A stretch of DNA of 64,000 nucleotides from an uncultured Hungatella sp. (GCA_910579515.1 CAJTUV010000017.1:5620-69619), one strand, 5' to 3'; counted from the first letter of the stretch, positions 36,375 to 44,354 are shown. The notes: generated by a model not told the origin, from the sequence alone. Made by a program: numbers and translations.

Positions 36375-37472
36375 TCAGACGTTAAACCGGAACAAAATTA
36401 CGTCTCCGTCCTGAACCACGTAGTCTTTTCCTTCCAACCGTACCAGTCCTTTCTCCCTGGCGGCGGCATAAGCCTTACAGTCCAGAAGATCCTGGTAGTT
36501 AACCACCTCGGCCCGAATAAATCCTCTCTCAAAATCAGAGTGTATCTTTCCGGCTGCCTGAGGCGCCTTGGTTCCCTTCTTAATAGTCCAGGCTCTGGTT
36601 TCGTCCTCGCCGGAGGTTAGAAAGCTTAAGAGTCCCAAAAGGCTGTAGCTGGCTTTAATCAATTTTTCCAGACCAGATTCTTTTAATCCCAAATCCTCTA
36701 AAAACATGGCTTTTTCGTCGTCTTCCAGCTCTGCGATTTCCTGCTCAATTTGGGCGCAGATCACAAATACCTGGCAGTCGTTTTCCTGAGCGAACTGGCG
36801 GACCTCTTTGACGTAAGCGTTGGATTGGCCGTCGTCAGGCAGATCTTCTTCACTTACATTGGCGGCAAAGATGACGGGTTTCCAGGTTAAAAGGTTTAAG
36901 GAGTTTAAAAAGGCTAAGTCATCTTCCTCCTCGCAGGGGAAGCTGCGGGCCAGATTTCCTTCCTCTAAAAAGTCCTTCATGGATTTGAGAAGCTCTACTT
37001 CCTTAGCTAAAGATTTGTCATTGAATGCGCTTTTGGATGTCTTGGCAATCCGTCGTTCCAAAATTTCCATATCGGAGAAAATAAGCTCTAAGTTAATGGT
37101 TTCAATGTCCCTTAAAGGATTGACAGAACCGTCTACATGGACCACATTAGAATCCTCAAAACACCGGACCACGTGGACAATGGCATCCACTTCCCGAATG
37201 TTTGAAAGAAATTGGTTTCCCAGTCCTTCTCCTTTGGAGGCTCCTTTTACCAGTCCCGCGATATCCACAAACTCAATGACAGCCGGCGTCACTTTTTTGG
37301 AATGGTATAAGTCTCCCAGCATTTTCAGTCTGGCATCTGGAACGGCTACCACCCCCACGTTGGGATCAATGGTGCAGAACGGATAATTGGCGGACTCTGC
37401 GCCTGCCTTTGTCAAAGAATTAAATAATGTACTTTTACCCACATTGGGCAAACCCACAATTCCTAATTTCAT
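36375..37472 (-). CDS. ychF: Redox-regulated ATPase YchF (Obg-family)
   Basis: 365 residues from ATG 37472 (MKLGIVGLPNVGKSTLFN), with AAGGAAGG upstream; a TTG two codons earlier is possible. The G1 loop GLPNVGKST, G3 DIAGLVKGASKGEGLGNQFL, the family's altered G4 (AANVSEED, in place of NKxD, giving ATP preference) and the C-terminal TGS-like domain (GDVILFRFNV) are present. YchF binds ribosomes and modulates the oxidative-stress response. Confidence 0.95.
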   Translation of the reverse strand: MKLGIVGLPNVGKSTLFNSLTKAGAESANYPFCTIDPNVGVVAVPDARLKMLGDLYHSKKVTPAVIEFVDIAGLVKGASKGEGLGNQFLSNIREVDAIVHVVRCFEDSNVVHVDGSVNPLRDIETINLELIFSDMEILERRIAKTSKSAFNDKSLAKEVELLKSMKDFLEEGNLARSFPCEEEDDLAFLNSLNLLTWKPVIFAANVSEEDLPDDGQSNAYVKEVRQFAQENDCQVFVICAQIEQEIAELEDDEKAMFLEDLGLKESGLEKLIKASYSLLGLLSFLTSGEDETRAWTIKKGTKAPQAAGKIHSDFERGFIRAEVVNYQDLLDCKAYAAAREKGLVRLEGKDYVVQDGDVILFRFNV

Positions 37473-37640
37473 TATCAAGTACCTTCCTTATTTTATTGCA
37501 TGGATATAGAATAGCACAGAAAGTTTGAAAAAAAAAGAGCTGGAGGTAAATTTGGATACAATACCATAAAAAAAGAATTCTGTGCTTTTCGTTGAAAATT
37601 TTTCTTTTGGGGATAGGCCAGAACGGACATAGAACGAGGA

Positions 37641-37669
37641 TTGTTTTCAGTGGGGGGATGTGCTATACT
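37641..37669 (+). promoter_or_regulatory. Promoter of the 126-aa gene
   Basis: -35 TTGTTT (37641-37646), 17-bp spacer, -10 TATACT (37664-37669). The ribosome site GAGGAGGT lies close before ATG 37717. The rest of the ~240-bp gap after ychF is AT-rich with no other gene. Confidence 0.55.
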
Positions 37670-37716
37670 TGAGAAAGCAAACGAACCAATAGATTTAAGC
37701 TTGAGGAGGTAAAAAT

Positions 37717-38097
37717 ATGGATGAAAATAAATTGTTTAAGTCACTTTGGGATTTACTTGTTCCGCCAGACGGAAAAGCAGAAACTGCGCAAGGTGAAGTT
37801 ATTAGAATTGCAGGTAGGGTTCAACATGAGTTTTTAGATAATGGGTGTACAAACTGGGACGATGATTTTCGGAAAATGTTGGATACTTTTTTGAAATATG
37901 TTCAATTAGGCAATGGGTTTAGCGGAAATGATTTGAAATCCGCGGAGGTTTTAGTGCAACTCTTAAAAGATAATGGGGATAAAGGCTTTATAGATGACAG
38001 ACTTACTACAGTTTTATGCAGTTGTGCCGTGGATTGGGTAAAGCGAAATCCGAATCCAGAGGACATTCCTCTTTTAGATACAGACTATAATAGATAG
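37717..38097 (+). CDS. Unknown small acidic protein (126 aa)
   Basis: I do not recognise a named family. The protein is acidic, soluble and probably mostly helical (MDENKLFKSLWDLLVPPDGK at the start), with a Trp/Asp-rich middle (TNWDDDFRKMLDTFLKYV) and two adjacent cysteines near the end (LCSCAVDWV). It has its own promoter and a strong ribosome site. The codons are more AT-rich than the housekeeping genes on either side, and it borders a broken relaxase gene, so it was probably acquired. Size, charge and island position are like immunity proteins of polymorphic toxin systems, but no toxin is next to it; that is only a guess. Confidence 0.6.
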   Translation: MDENKLFKSLWDLLVPPDGKAETAQGEVIRIAGRVQHEFLDNGCTNWDDDFRKMLDTFLKYVQLGNGFSGNDLKSAEVLVQLLKDNGDKGFIDDRLTTVLCSCAVDWVKRNPNPEDIPLLDTDYNR

Positions 38098-38150
38098 GAT
38101 CAATTCTTATTTTTGGCAAAATAATGCAGGGCGGCGGTAATAGGCATTGA

Positions 38151-38340
38151 CTATCCCCCCCTGTTTGTTATCGCTCCATATCCTGCGCCTTTTGGGGCTG
38201 TTCTTTTTACTGTTCCAGCCGTAAGATACGGCTCCTTTCACTTCCTCTTTCAACGCAAGATACTGCTGATTGAGCGTTTTCCTCTCAGCGGTCAGTTTGA
38301 CATATTCTGTTTTCCATGCCCTTGTCCATTGAGGGTACGC
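38151..38340 (-). pseudogene. C-terminal remnant of a conjugative relaxase (MobA/VirD2-like)
   Basis: Reading the minus strand from 38340, one frame gives WTRAWKTEYVKLTAERKTLN, then QQYLALKEEVKGAVS. A second frame continues RILRLEQ, a stop, then KEQPQKAQDMER and a stop at 38168-38170. Such a charged coiled-coil with a QDMER-like end resembles, from memory, the C-termini of relaxases on Firmicutes integrative elements. The frame change near the GTGAAAGGAGCC bases plus one in-frame stop show decay, and the nuclease domain is missing. This gap of ~390 bp (38098-38486) holds no other gene I can support. Confidence 0.55.
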
Positions 38341-38486
38341 TTTTGAGATAATTGGAACGGGATATGCGGTACACAGGGAAGGAATTCTGCTGACAGGGAA
38401 AACCGGGACAGCAAAAAAACAGAGGAAAATCCGATTTTGATTCTAAGCATGGTAGAAGATGTAAAAGGGAGAGGGGGGAAGCAGTT

Positions 38487-39806
38487 ATGTTGTTGGAAAA
38501 GATAAACAGGTTTTGGAAAGCTGGTTTAACCGAAACCCTAAAGGATACCTGGATGCCATTCGGCAATAGAGAAGAAAAGAATAAAAAAGTTTCCTTATTT
38601 GTAATGATAATGCTGATACTGTCAATATTGGCGGGGTGTAGCGATAGAACACCGGAGGTATCAGATATTGAGATAATTCAGCAGGACAAAGAAGCATATT
38701 CTTTCGATAAAAATGATTCTGCAGATGCAGAGCGTATAGCTGAGATTCTCAGTGATATTTATGATGAAGCAGTAGACGCGAATACATTGGGAAGTCTGAA
38801 TGTTATGCGGCGCATGGTTGCCAGACTCGGTGAAAACGGTTATGTGGCTGTTGATAGTGGGAATCAGATTGATATGGTACAGGCAAAGCAGGCGTTTGAT
38901 TTTTGTAAAGCGGTAGATGAAAAAAAGATGGACGAATTGACAATTATAGTAGTTATGGAGATGGGGATTCGTAAATTTGATTTGAAAACAGAGGGCGGTA
39001 ATGTAAATATTGTCAGCGGATATTATCAATATGACCAGAATGGAAGTTTGCAGAACAGAAGTACAGTAAGTTATCCGGCGGACTTCTGGCAGTATACAGA
39101 GGAAGGATATTTAATTTTTGAGGGAAGCTACTTTTCCGATGTAAGTTATATATTGACATTAAGCGACACACCGGAACATACGATGCTTCGGATTTTGCCG
39201 TTGGATGAAAAGTGCAGGGAATATAACAGAAAGTATATCCTGCCAGTTGGTTATGGGCAAAACAACCTGTTTCTCTGTAATTGGAGCGAGGACGATTTTG
39301 GTGATTTGGACTTTTATGATTTATTTGACAGGTTCTATCCAATGACGCACAGCCAGCCAGTGCCTTACATGGCGGATGAAAATTTAGGAGTTGGAGCTGT
39401 TTACCAAATACAGGAAGAACTATTTGAAAATGTGATTGGGGCATATTTCAATATGGATCGTGAAACGCTCCGTTCTAAAACAACATATCTTTCAGAACTT
39501 GCCGCCTATGAATATAGACCACGAGGTTTTTACGAGGTGGAATATCCGGATATTGCGTATCCGGAAGTAGTGAGTTATACAAAGAACGAGGATGGGACAG
39601 TTACGCTTCATATCAATGCAGTATATCCCGATGGAAATATGTCTAAGGAGTTTTCACATACAACCGTAATCCGTCCATTAAGTGAGGATAGTTTTCAGTA
39701 TGTTTCGAATGAGATCATCTTGCCAGAAGGAGACCATGATATTTGGTGGCATTCCAATCGGTTGACGGAGGAAGAATGGAAAGAGGTTTATGGAGGACTT
39801 GAATAG
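38487..39806 (+). CDS. Predicted lipoprotein (DUF6070-like)
   Basis: 439 residues from ATG 38487, preceded by GGGGGGAAGCAGTT. A lipoprotein signal sits unusually deep: NREEKNKK, then VSLFVMIMLILSILAGC with the lipobox Cys near residue 51. ATG 38553 (MPFGNREEKNKK), with AAAGGA upstream, would give a normal signal peptide and may be the real start. The exported part is acidic with aromatic-rich beta-like segments (YYQYDQNGSLQNRSTVSYPA). From memory it is like the DUF6070 family of Lachnospiraceae, not verified. It lies in the accessory island and is AT-richer than the core genes. Function unknown. Confidence 0.65.
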   Translation: MLLEKINRFWKAGLTETLKDTWMPFGNREEKNKKVSLFVMIMLILSILAGCSDRTPEVSDIEIIQQDKEAYSFDKNDSADAERIAEILSDIYDEAVDANTLGSLNVMRRMVARLGENGYVAVDSGNQIDMVQAKQAFDFCKAVDEKKMDELTIIVVMEMGIRKFDLKTEGGNVNIVSGYYQYDQNGSLQNRSTVSYPADFWQYTEEGYLIFEGSYFSDVSYILTLSDTPEHTMLRILPLDEKCREYNRKYILPVGYGQNNLFLCNWSEDDFGDLDFYDLFDRFYPMTHSQPVPYMADENLGVGAVYQIQEELFENVIGAYFNMDRETLRSKTTYLSELAAYEYRPRGFYEVEYPDIAYPEVVSYTKNEDGTVTLHINAVYPDGNMSKEFSHTTVIRPLSEDSFQYVSNEIILPEGDHDIWWHSNRLTEEEWKEVYGGLE

Positions 39807-39977
39807 TGGAAGACTATGACGATACAAGGAGCGTGTCAATTTCTGATTCGGAGAGTTTATCATCTTCGACATTGACAGTTCTTTTGTAGAATTTTGTCGG
39901 AATGCAAAGAGAATTTTATAGACTTTGCCTCACGAGTATGTTATACTTAGGAGACTCTGGAAGAAGTCGTAGGGGTT
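39807..39977. other. Gene-free part of the island with possible minus-strand remnant
   Basis: No intact gene. On the minus strand a short frame ending at 39814 encodes FYKRTVNVEDDKLSESEIDT followed by LLVSS and a stop. It has no start codon and an upstream stop, so it may be the last piece of another lost island gene. Together with the following pseudogene and terminator it makes up the 574-bp gap before lgt. Confidence 0.3.
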
Positions 39978-40192
39978 ATGAAAGAAGATGAATCGACTCT
40001 GAAACAGGAAGTGTCTGTCCTGGAAGAGGATGCAACCGTACTAAAAGAAGAAATGGCAGATGTGAAAGCAGTGCGACATAGAGGTATGAGAAATCAATTC
40101 CTGAACTTGAAACTATGCGGGCTGAGATTAATGTTATGAAGAAAATAATTGCGGACCACAGTCAGAAATTACAGGCGTTAGGGTGTGGATAA
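39978..40192 (+). pseudogene. Frameshifted small coiled-coil gene
   Basis: From ATG 39978 the frame encodes MKEDESTLKQEVSVLEEDAT followed by VLKEEMADVKAV, a regular heptad coiled-coil. It then degenerates and stops at 40139. A shift of frame near 40083 restores YEKSIPELETMRAEINVMKK, then IIADHSQKLQALGCG, and a stop at 40190-40192. The joined product would be ~70 residues. Either a one-base indel has broken the gene or there is a sequencing error. No family recognised. Confidence 0.5.
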
Positions 40193-40212
40193 AACGCTCT
40201 GTTACAAAGCGA

Positions 40213-40255
40213 GTGCAAGGCCTTTGACTATGTCAAAGACTTTGCACTTTTATCT
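40213..40255 (+). terminator. Terminator after the coiled-coil remnant
   Basis: GTGCAAGGCCTTTGAC (40213-40228) pairs with GTCAAAGACTTTGCAC (40232-40247) across a 3-base loop with two weak positions; TTTTATCTT follows. Confidence 0.7.
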
Positions 40256-40380
40256 TCTGAATTTTTAGAATGGGAACAAATTTTCTGTCGAACTCTGCCA
40301 TATCCTGTCGGTCGAATGTCATTGATTTTTCGCACATTTGGGGTTAAAATGAAAAAAACGGAAAGGAGTACAATACATAC

Positions 40381-41256
40381 ATGACAACACCAGTAGATAT
40401 TCGTTTCGTACATCTTGGGGTCAGTATTGAGCATTTGCGGAAGAGTATCTCAGTATTCGGGTTTTCTATCGCCTTTTATGGAGTTATTATCGGAGTGGGC
40501 ATGATGGCCGGACTTTTGATTGCTCAGTCTGATGCAAAGCGAAGGGGACAGGACCCGGAAATTTACCTAGACTTCGCATTAATCGCCATTATATGTTCTA
40601 TAATTGGCGCTCGTATTTATTACGTGATTTTTAATTGGAAATTATATAAGGACAATATTATCCAGATATTTAATCTGCGTGCAGGCGGATTAGCCATTTA
40701 TGGGGGAGTCATAGCAGGCATTTTGACGCTGATTGTCTTTACAAGGGTTAAAAAACTTTCGTTTTTCTCTATGGCTGACAGCGCATGCCTGGGTTTAGTG
40801 ACAGGTCAAATCATCGGAAGATGGGGTAATTTCTTTAATTGCGAGGCTTTTGGAGGATATACAGACAGTTTTTTCGCCATGAGAATCAAACGTTCTCTTG
40901 TGGATGAAAGTATGATTTCACAGGAGCTTTTGGAGCGCCTGGTTGTGGAATCGGGGGTGGAGTATATACAGGTACATCCCACTTTCTTATATGAATCCAT
41001 GTGGAATTTGGCGCTTTTACTATTTATGCTATGGTATCGGCGTTACAAAAAGTTCGATGGGGAGATGCTGCTTATCTATCTGCTAGGGTATGGTTTGGGC
41101 AGAAGTTGGATTGAAGGGCTTCGCACCGATCAATTAATTCTATTTGGGACAGGGATTCCTGTATCCCAAGCGCTGTCCATAGTTCTGGTGATTGTGTCAG
41201 GCTCTATTATAGTATACCAACACATGAGATTGAATAAAATACGTAAAGGAGAATGA
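40381..41256 (+). CDS. lgt: Prolipoprotein diacylglyceryl transferase
   Basis: 291 residues with about seven membrane helices. The Lgt core is visible: ARIYYVIFNW, then RAGGLAIYGGVIAG, the signature GQIIGRWGNFFNCEAFGGYT and the end segment GLGRSWIEGLRTD. It transfers the diacylglyceryl group from phosphatidylglycerol to the lipobox Cys of prelipoproteins. AAAGGAG lies ~12 bases before the ATG. Its place in the island, near a lipoprotein gene and without its usual neighbours, suggests either a relocated gene or a second copy. Confidence 0.92.
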   Translation: MTTPVDIRFVHLGVSIEHLRKSISVFGFSIAFYGVIIGVGMMAGLLIAQSDAKRRGQDPEIYLDFALIAIICSIIGARIYYVIFNWKLYKDNIIQIFNLRAGGLAIYGGVIAGILTLIVFTRVKKLSFFSMADSACLGLVTGQIIGRWGNFFNCEAFGGYTDSFFAMRIKRSLVDESMISQELLERLVVESGVEYIQVHPTFLYESMWNLALLLFMLWYRRYKKFDGEMLLIYLLGYGLGRSWIEGLRTDQLILFGTGIPVSQALSIVLVIVSGSIIVYQHMRLNKIRKGE

Positions 41257-41258
41257 AA

Positions 41259-41414
41259 ATGACCTATTCCAGAGAAGAGTTAGTTCAAAAAATCGAGGTA
41301 GCAAGAAAAGCGCTGAATCAGAGTATTGATGAGAAAAGGCAATATGATGAGGTCTATCAAAATAGTGTGGAGCTAGATTCTTTGATAGAGCAGTATATTG
41401 TAGCTGGATATTAA
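41259..41414 (+). CDS. Spo0E-family aspartyl-phosphate phosphatase (51 aa)
   Basis: A short gene of 51 residues starts at ATG 41259 with AAAGGAG eight bases upstream, two bases after the lgt stop. The product is two helices: MTYSREELVQKIEVARKALN, then ...QNSVELDSLIEQYIVAGY. The second helix carries the Spo0E signature (S-x-E-L-D-x-L-I-x-x-Y). Members of the family dephosphorylate Spo0A~P and delay sporulation, or act on related regulators. Length and motif fit the family very well. Its pairing with lgt is unexplained. Confidence 0.8.
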   Translation: MTYSREELVQKIEVARKALNQSIDEKRQYDEVYQNSVELDSLIEQYIVAGY

Positions 41415-41433
41415 TAAAAAAATATAATTGTGG

Positions 41434-41470
41434 AGCGGCTAATAATGGATTTGAGGCCGCTTCATTTTAT
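41434..41470 (+). terminator. Terminator after lgt-spo0E-like
   Basis: AGCGGC (41434-41439) pairs with GCCGCT (41456-41461), followed by a T-rich stretch. A modest but plausible terminator. Confidence 0.55.
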
Positions 41471-41480
41471 TTATTTTTTC

Positions 41481-41511
41481 TTGACTGTACTGTAACTGTA
41501 TGGTTTATGAT
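41481..41511 (+). promoter_or_regulatory. MerR-type promoter with 19-bp spacer
   Basis: -35 TTGACT (41481-41486) and -10 TATGAT (41506-41511) are separated by 19 bp. The spacer contains an imperfect dyad (CTGTAC...GTATGG). Overlong spacers with a dyad are the mark of promoters remodelled by MerR-family activators. It drives the serine hydrolase at 41557. No MerR gene is in the window. Confidence 0.5.
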
Positions 41512-41556
41512 TGAGGCAGCACATGGATAAAGAAAATATGAGAAGGAGAAAATATT

Positions 41557-42741
41557 ATGAAGAATGTAAAAAGGTTCTGTGTTGCTATCGCAATGATCAC
41601 TGTTACAGCAGCGGGGTTTTGGTTTTTCTTTGGGGAGAAGATAAAAATTCTTTATAAATCTTTAAATAGCTTTAAGGATGACAATCTGGCATACACATTT
41701 CAGCACACAAAAGAAATACAGCCTGTTAAAAAAATTCAAAAAGGAGAACATACCTTTGAATTTTTAAAGGAAGATCAGATTTCTCTTCCAGAAGAATTTT
41801 CTTTCCAAGACGGCGTTTATCCGGTCCAGGATTTTCTGATGGACACAAGAACGACTGCGCTGCTTGTGATCAAGGACGATGTCATAAAGTATGAGAAATA
41901 TTATATGGGTGGAGATGAGGACACTCTGTTTTCTTCAAACTCTATGGGAAAATCGTTCGTGTCGGCTCTCATGGGGATTGCGGTTGCACAGGGAGATGTA
42001 AAAAGCGTTGATGATCCAATCGGAAACTATATTCCTGAGTTTGTAGGCACCGAATTGGAAACGATACCGATTAAGGCGTGTCTTAGAATGGCTTCAGGAA
42101 TTAATTTTGATGAGGATAAAGATATGAGCAGATTTTCCATGCGCACTCTGATGGGGAGTTCTGCCATGAAGGTGATTGCAAAGTATGGTGTTCAGGAGGA
42201 GCCTTATACATACAGAAGATATTTAAGCATCAATACAGAAATTCTGGGAGAAGTAATTACAAACGCCACAGGGAAAAGTCTTTCAGAATATATGGAGGAA
42301 AAATTATGGAAAAAACTGGATGCAGGGCATGATGCTTATTGGACCCTGAGCAATGGAAAGGAGCTTGCCATGGGCGGTTTGAGCGTTTCTTTAAGAGATT
42401 ATGCTCGCTTTGCCAGATTGTATCTGAATAAGGGGAATTATAATGGGGAACAGATACTTCCAGAAACATGGATTCGGGACACGATGGATATCAGTGCAGA
42501 ATATTCAAAGCCCGGCGCTAATTTTGACGCTTACAATGCCATAGGATATGGCTATCAGTGGTGGCTGCCAGAGGGAGAGGAAGGAGAATTTATGGCGATT
42601 GGCGTCTATGGGCAGTGGATTTACGTCAATCCAGTGGAAAAAGTCATCATTGTGAAAACCAGCGCAGATCCCAATTTTATGGCAAAAAATTATGAGCTTA
42701 AGCATGTAGAATTGTTCAGGGCGCTGGCAAAAGGCGTTTGA
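41557..42741 (+). CDS. Serine hydrolase of the beta-lactamase/NylB-like family
   Basis: 394 residues. An N-terminal membrane anchor (residues ~5-27) precedes an extracellular hydrolase domain. The class C beta-lactamase/DD-peptidase nucleophile motif is S129-M-G-K132 in SSNSMGKSFVSALMGIA, in the same context as 6-aminohexanoate-dimer hydrolases. A second motif region is RRYLSINTEILGEV. Substrates of these proteins range from peptidoglycan peptides to esters and amides; none can be chosen here. ATG follows AGAAGGAGAA. A MerR-type promoter and a terminator (42802) make it a single-gene unit in the island. Confidence 0.85.
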   Translation: MKNVKRFCVAIAMITVTAAGFWFFFGEKIKILYKSLNSFKDDNLAYTFQHTKEIQPVKKIQKGEHTFEFLKEDQISLPEEFSFQDGVYPVQDFLMDTRTTALLVIKDDVIKYEKYYMGGDEDTLFSSNSMGKSFVSALMGIAVAQGDVKSVDDPIGNYIPEFVGTELETIPIKACLRMASGINFDEDKDMSRFSMRTLMGSSAMKVIAKYGVQEEPYTYRRYLSINTEILGEVITNATGKSLSEYMEEKLWKKLDAGHDAYWTLSNGKELAMGGLSVSLRDYARFARLYLNKGNYNGEQILPETWIRDTMDISAEYSKPGANFDAYNAIGYGYQWWLPEGEEGEFMAIGVYGQWIYVNPVEKVIIVKTSADPNFMAKNYELKHVELFRALAKGV

Positions 42742-42801
42742 TATAAGAAAAAACAACATATGGTAGAACCGTATTATTAAACGCCATATTTTGGGGATGT
42801 C

Positions 42802-42831
42802 ACAGGGATTTTGTGGCCTCCCTGTTTTTTT
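42802..42831 (+). terminator. Terminator after the serine hydrolase
   Basis: ACAGGGA (42802-42808) with TCCCTGT (42819-42825) and a seven-T run. Confidence 0.8.
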
Positions 42832-42854
42832 GCGATAAATTTTAGAAGTTTTTC

Positions 42855-42883
42855 TTGCCATTTCTTTCTGTTTGTACTAGAAT
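42855..42883 (+). promoter_or_regulatory. dcw cluster promoter (Pmra)
   Basis: -35 TTGCCA (42855-42860), 17-bp spacer, -10 TAGAAT (42878-42883). The predicted start near 42890 falls just before the MraZ boxes. Confidence 0.55.
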
Positions 42884-42893
42884 TAAACTACGC

Positions 42894-42941
42894 AAGTGGT
42901 AGAAAGTGGTGTGAAGTGGTGTAAAATGGTTTACAAGTGGT
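42894..42941 (+). promoter_or_regulatory. mraZ box: MraZ operator: five AAGTGGT repeats
   Basis: AAGTGGT occurs at 42894, 42904, 42914 and 42935 and AAATGGT at 42924, with spacing 10, 10, 10 and 11 bp. Repeats of a GTGG/TGGG-type core one helical turn apart upstream of mraZ are the known MraZ binding array. Here the array lies between the -10 box and the mraZ start, and its last repeat abuts the ribosome site, so MraZ should repress its own operon. Confidence 0.85.
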
Positions 42942-42948
42942 GATTAAC

Positions 42949-43374
42949 ATGTTCATGGGAGAGTACAATCATACGGTAGATACAAAGGGACGTTTAATTG
43001 TCCCCTCAAAATTTCGTGAGCAGCTAGGTGACGAATTCGTGGTGACGAAGGGGTTAGACGGCTGTCTCTTTGCGTATGAGAATACAGAGTGGAAAGCCCT
43101 GGAAGAAAAGTTACATGCACTGCCGCTTACCAACGCCAACGCCAGAAAATTTGCCAGATTTTTTCTGGCAGGAGCCACCACCTGTGAGGTAGACAAGCAG
43201 GGCCGTATTTTACTACCCTCCATTTTAAGAGAATTTGCAGGCATCGAAAAGGAGGCCGTATTGGTGGGAGTGGGAAGCAGAATCGAGATATGGAGCAAAG
43301 ACTCCTGGATGAAGGCCAACGTCTACGACGATATGGAGGAAATCGCTGAGAATATGGAAGGTCTGGGCATATGA
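42949..43374 (+). CDS. mraZ: MraZ, DNA-binding regulator of the dcw cluster
   Basis: 141 residues from ATG 42949 (MFMGEYNHTVDTKGRL); the upstream in-frame start lacks support. Two AbrB-like swapped-hairpin repeats are seen, each with the family motif: DTKGRLIVPSKFR and DKQGRILLPSILRE. MraZ forms a ring that binds the repeat array upstream. Its stop overlaps the rsmH start (ATGA). Confidence 0.95.
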   Translation: MFMGEYNHTVDTKGRLIVPSKFREQLGDEFVVTKGLDGCLFAYENTEWKALEEKLHALPLTNANARKFARFFLAGATTCEVDKQGRILLPSILREFAGIEKEAVLVGVGSRIEIWSKDSWMKANVYDDMEEIAENMEGLGI

Positions 43375-44306
43375 CATTTAAGCACAAGTCGGTACTGTTA
43401 GAGGAAACCATTGACAGTTTAAATATAAAACCGGATGGGATTTATGTAGACGGAACCCTGGGCGGCGGAGGCCATGCCAGCCAGGTATGCCAACGTTTAA
43501 ACAGTCAGGGACGGCTCATTGGAATTGACCAGGACGGAGCTGCGATTTTGGCGGCAAGTCAGCGATTAAAAGAGTATGAAGATAAAGTTTTGATTGTCAG
43601 AAGCAATTATCAGGAGATAAAACAGGTTTTAAAGGAGTTGGGAATCCAGAAGGCAGATGGCATTTATCTGGATCTGGGGGTGTCTTCCTATCAGTTTGAC
43701 ACAGCTGAGAGAGGATTTTCTTACAGAGCAGATGCTCCTTTAGACATGCGCATGGACTTAAGGCGGACAGAGACAGCCGCAGACATTGTGAATGAATACA
43801 GTGAGATGGACCTTTACCACATTATTCGGGACTATGGGGAAGAAAAGTTCGCCAAAAACATTGCCAAACATGTTGTAAAGGCTCGTCAGGAAAAAAGGAT
43901 TGAGACTACTGGGGAATTGGTGGAGATCATTAAGGCTGCCATTCCCATGAAGATGAGAGCGGTGGGAGGCCATCCGGCCAAGAAAACCTTTCAGGCTCTC
44001 CGCATTGAGGTGAACCATGAACTGGAGGTTTTAGAAAATTCGATTGACACCATGATTGAACTGCTGAATCAGGGGGGACGCCTGTGTATTATAACCTTCC
44101 ATTCTCTGGAAGACAGGATCGTGAAGCAGCGGTTTCGGGAAAATGAAAACCCGTGTGTCTGCCCGCCGGATTTTCCGGCCTGCGTGTGCGGCAGAACCAG
44201 CAAAGGAAAGGTGATTACGAGAAAACCGATTATACCCACAGAAAGAGAAACAGAGGAAAACAAACGATCCAAAAGCTCCAAACTAAGGGTTTTTGAGCGG
44301 GTTTAA
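43371..44306 (+). CDS. rsmH: 16S rRNA (cytosine1402-N4)-methyltransferase
   Basis: 311 residues, family length. HKSVLLEETIDSLNIKPDGI and the SAM-binding VDGTLGGGGHAS are at the start; GIDQDGAAILAA, LDLGVSSYQFDTAERGFSY and the conserved FHSLEDRIVKQRF follow. It methylates C1402 of 16S rRNA. It is second in the dcw cluster, overlapping mraZ by 4 bases. Confidence 0.96.
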   Translation: MTFKHKSVLLEETIDSLNIKPDGIYVDGTLGGGGHASQVCQRLNSQGRLIGIDQDGAAILAASQRLKEYEDKVLIVRSNYQEIKQVLKELGIQKADGIYLDLGVSSYQFDTAERGFSYRADAPLDMRMDLRRTETAADIVNEYSEMDLYHIIRDYGEEKFAKNIAKHVVKARQEKRIETTGELVEIIKAAIPMKMRAVGGHPAKKTFQALRIEVNHELEVLENSIDTMIELLNQGGRLCIITFHSLEDRIVKQRFRENENPCVCPPDFPACVCGRTSKGKVITRKPIIPTERETEENKRSKSSKLRVFERV

Positions 44307-44354
44307 GGGCGCTTGACTGCAAGACAGCACAAGGGCGCCGGAAAGGAGGCAGAT

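Noticed and set aside
38285..38566. 93-codon minus-strand frame in the island
   Set aside because: It overlaps the relaxase remnant in a different frame and the lipoprotein start; no homology signal seen.
42894..42941. Short tandem repeat as replication slippage
   Set aside because: The spacing of one helical turn, the position before mraZ and the known MraZ target pattern make an operator the better explanation.
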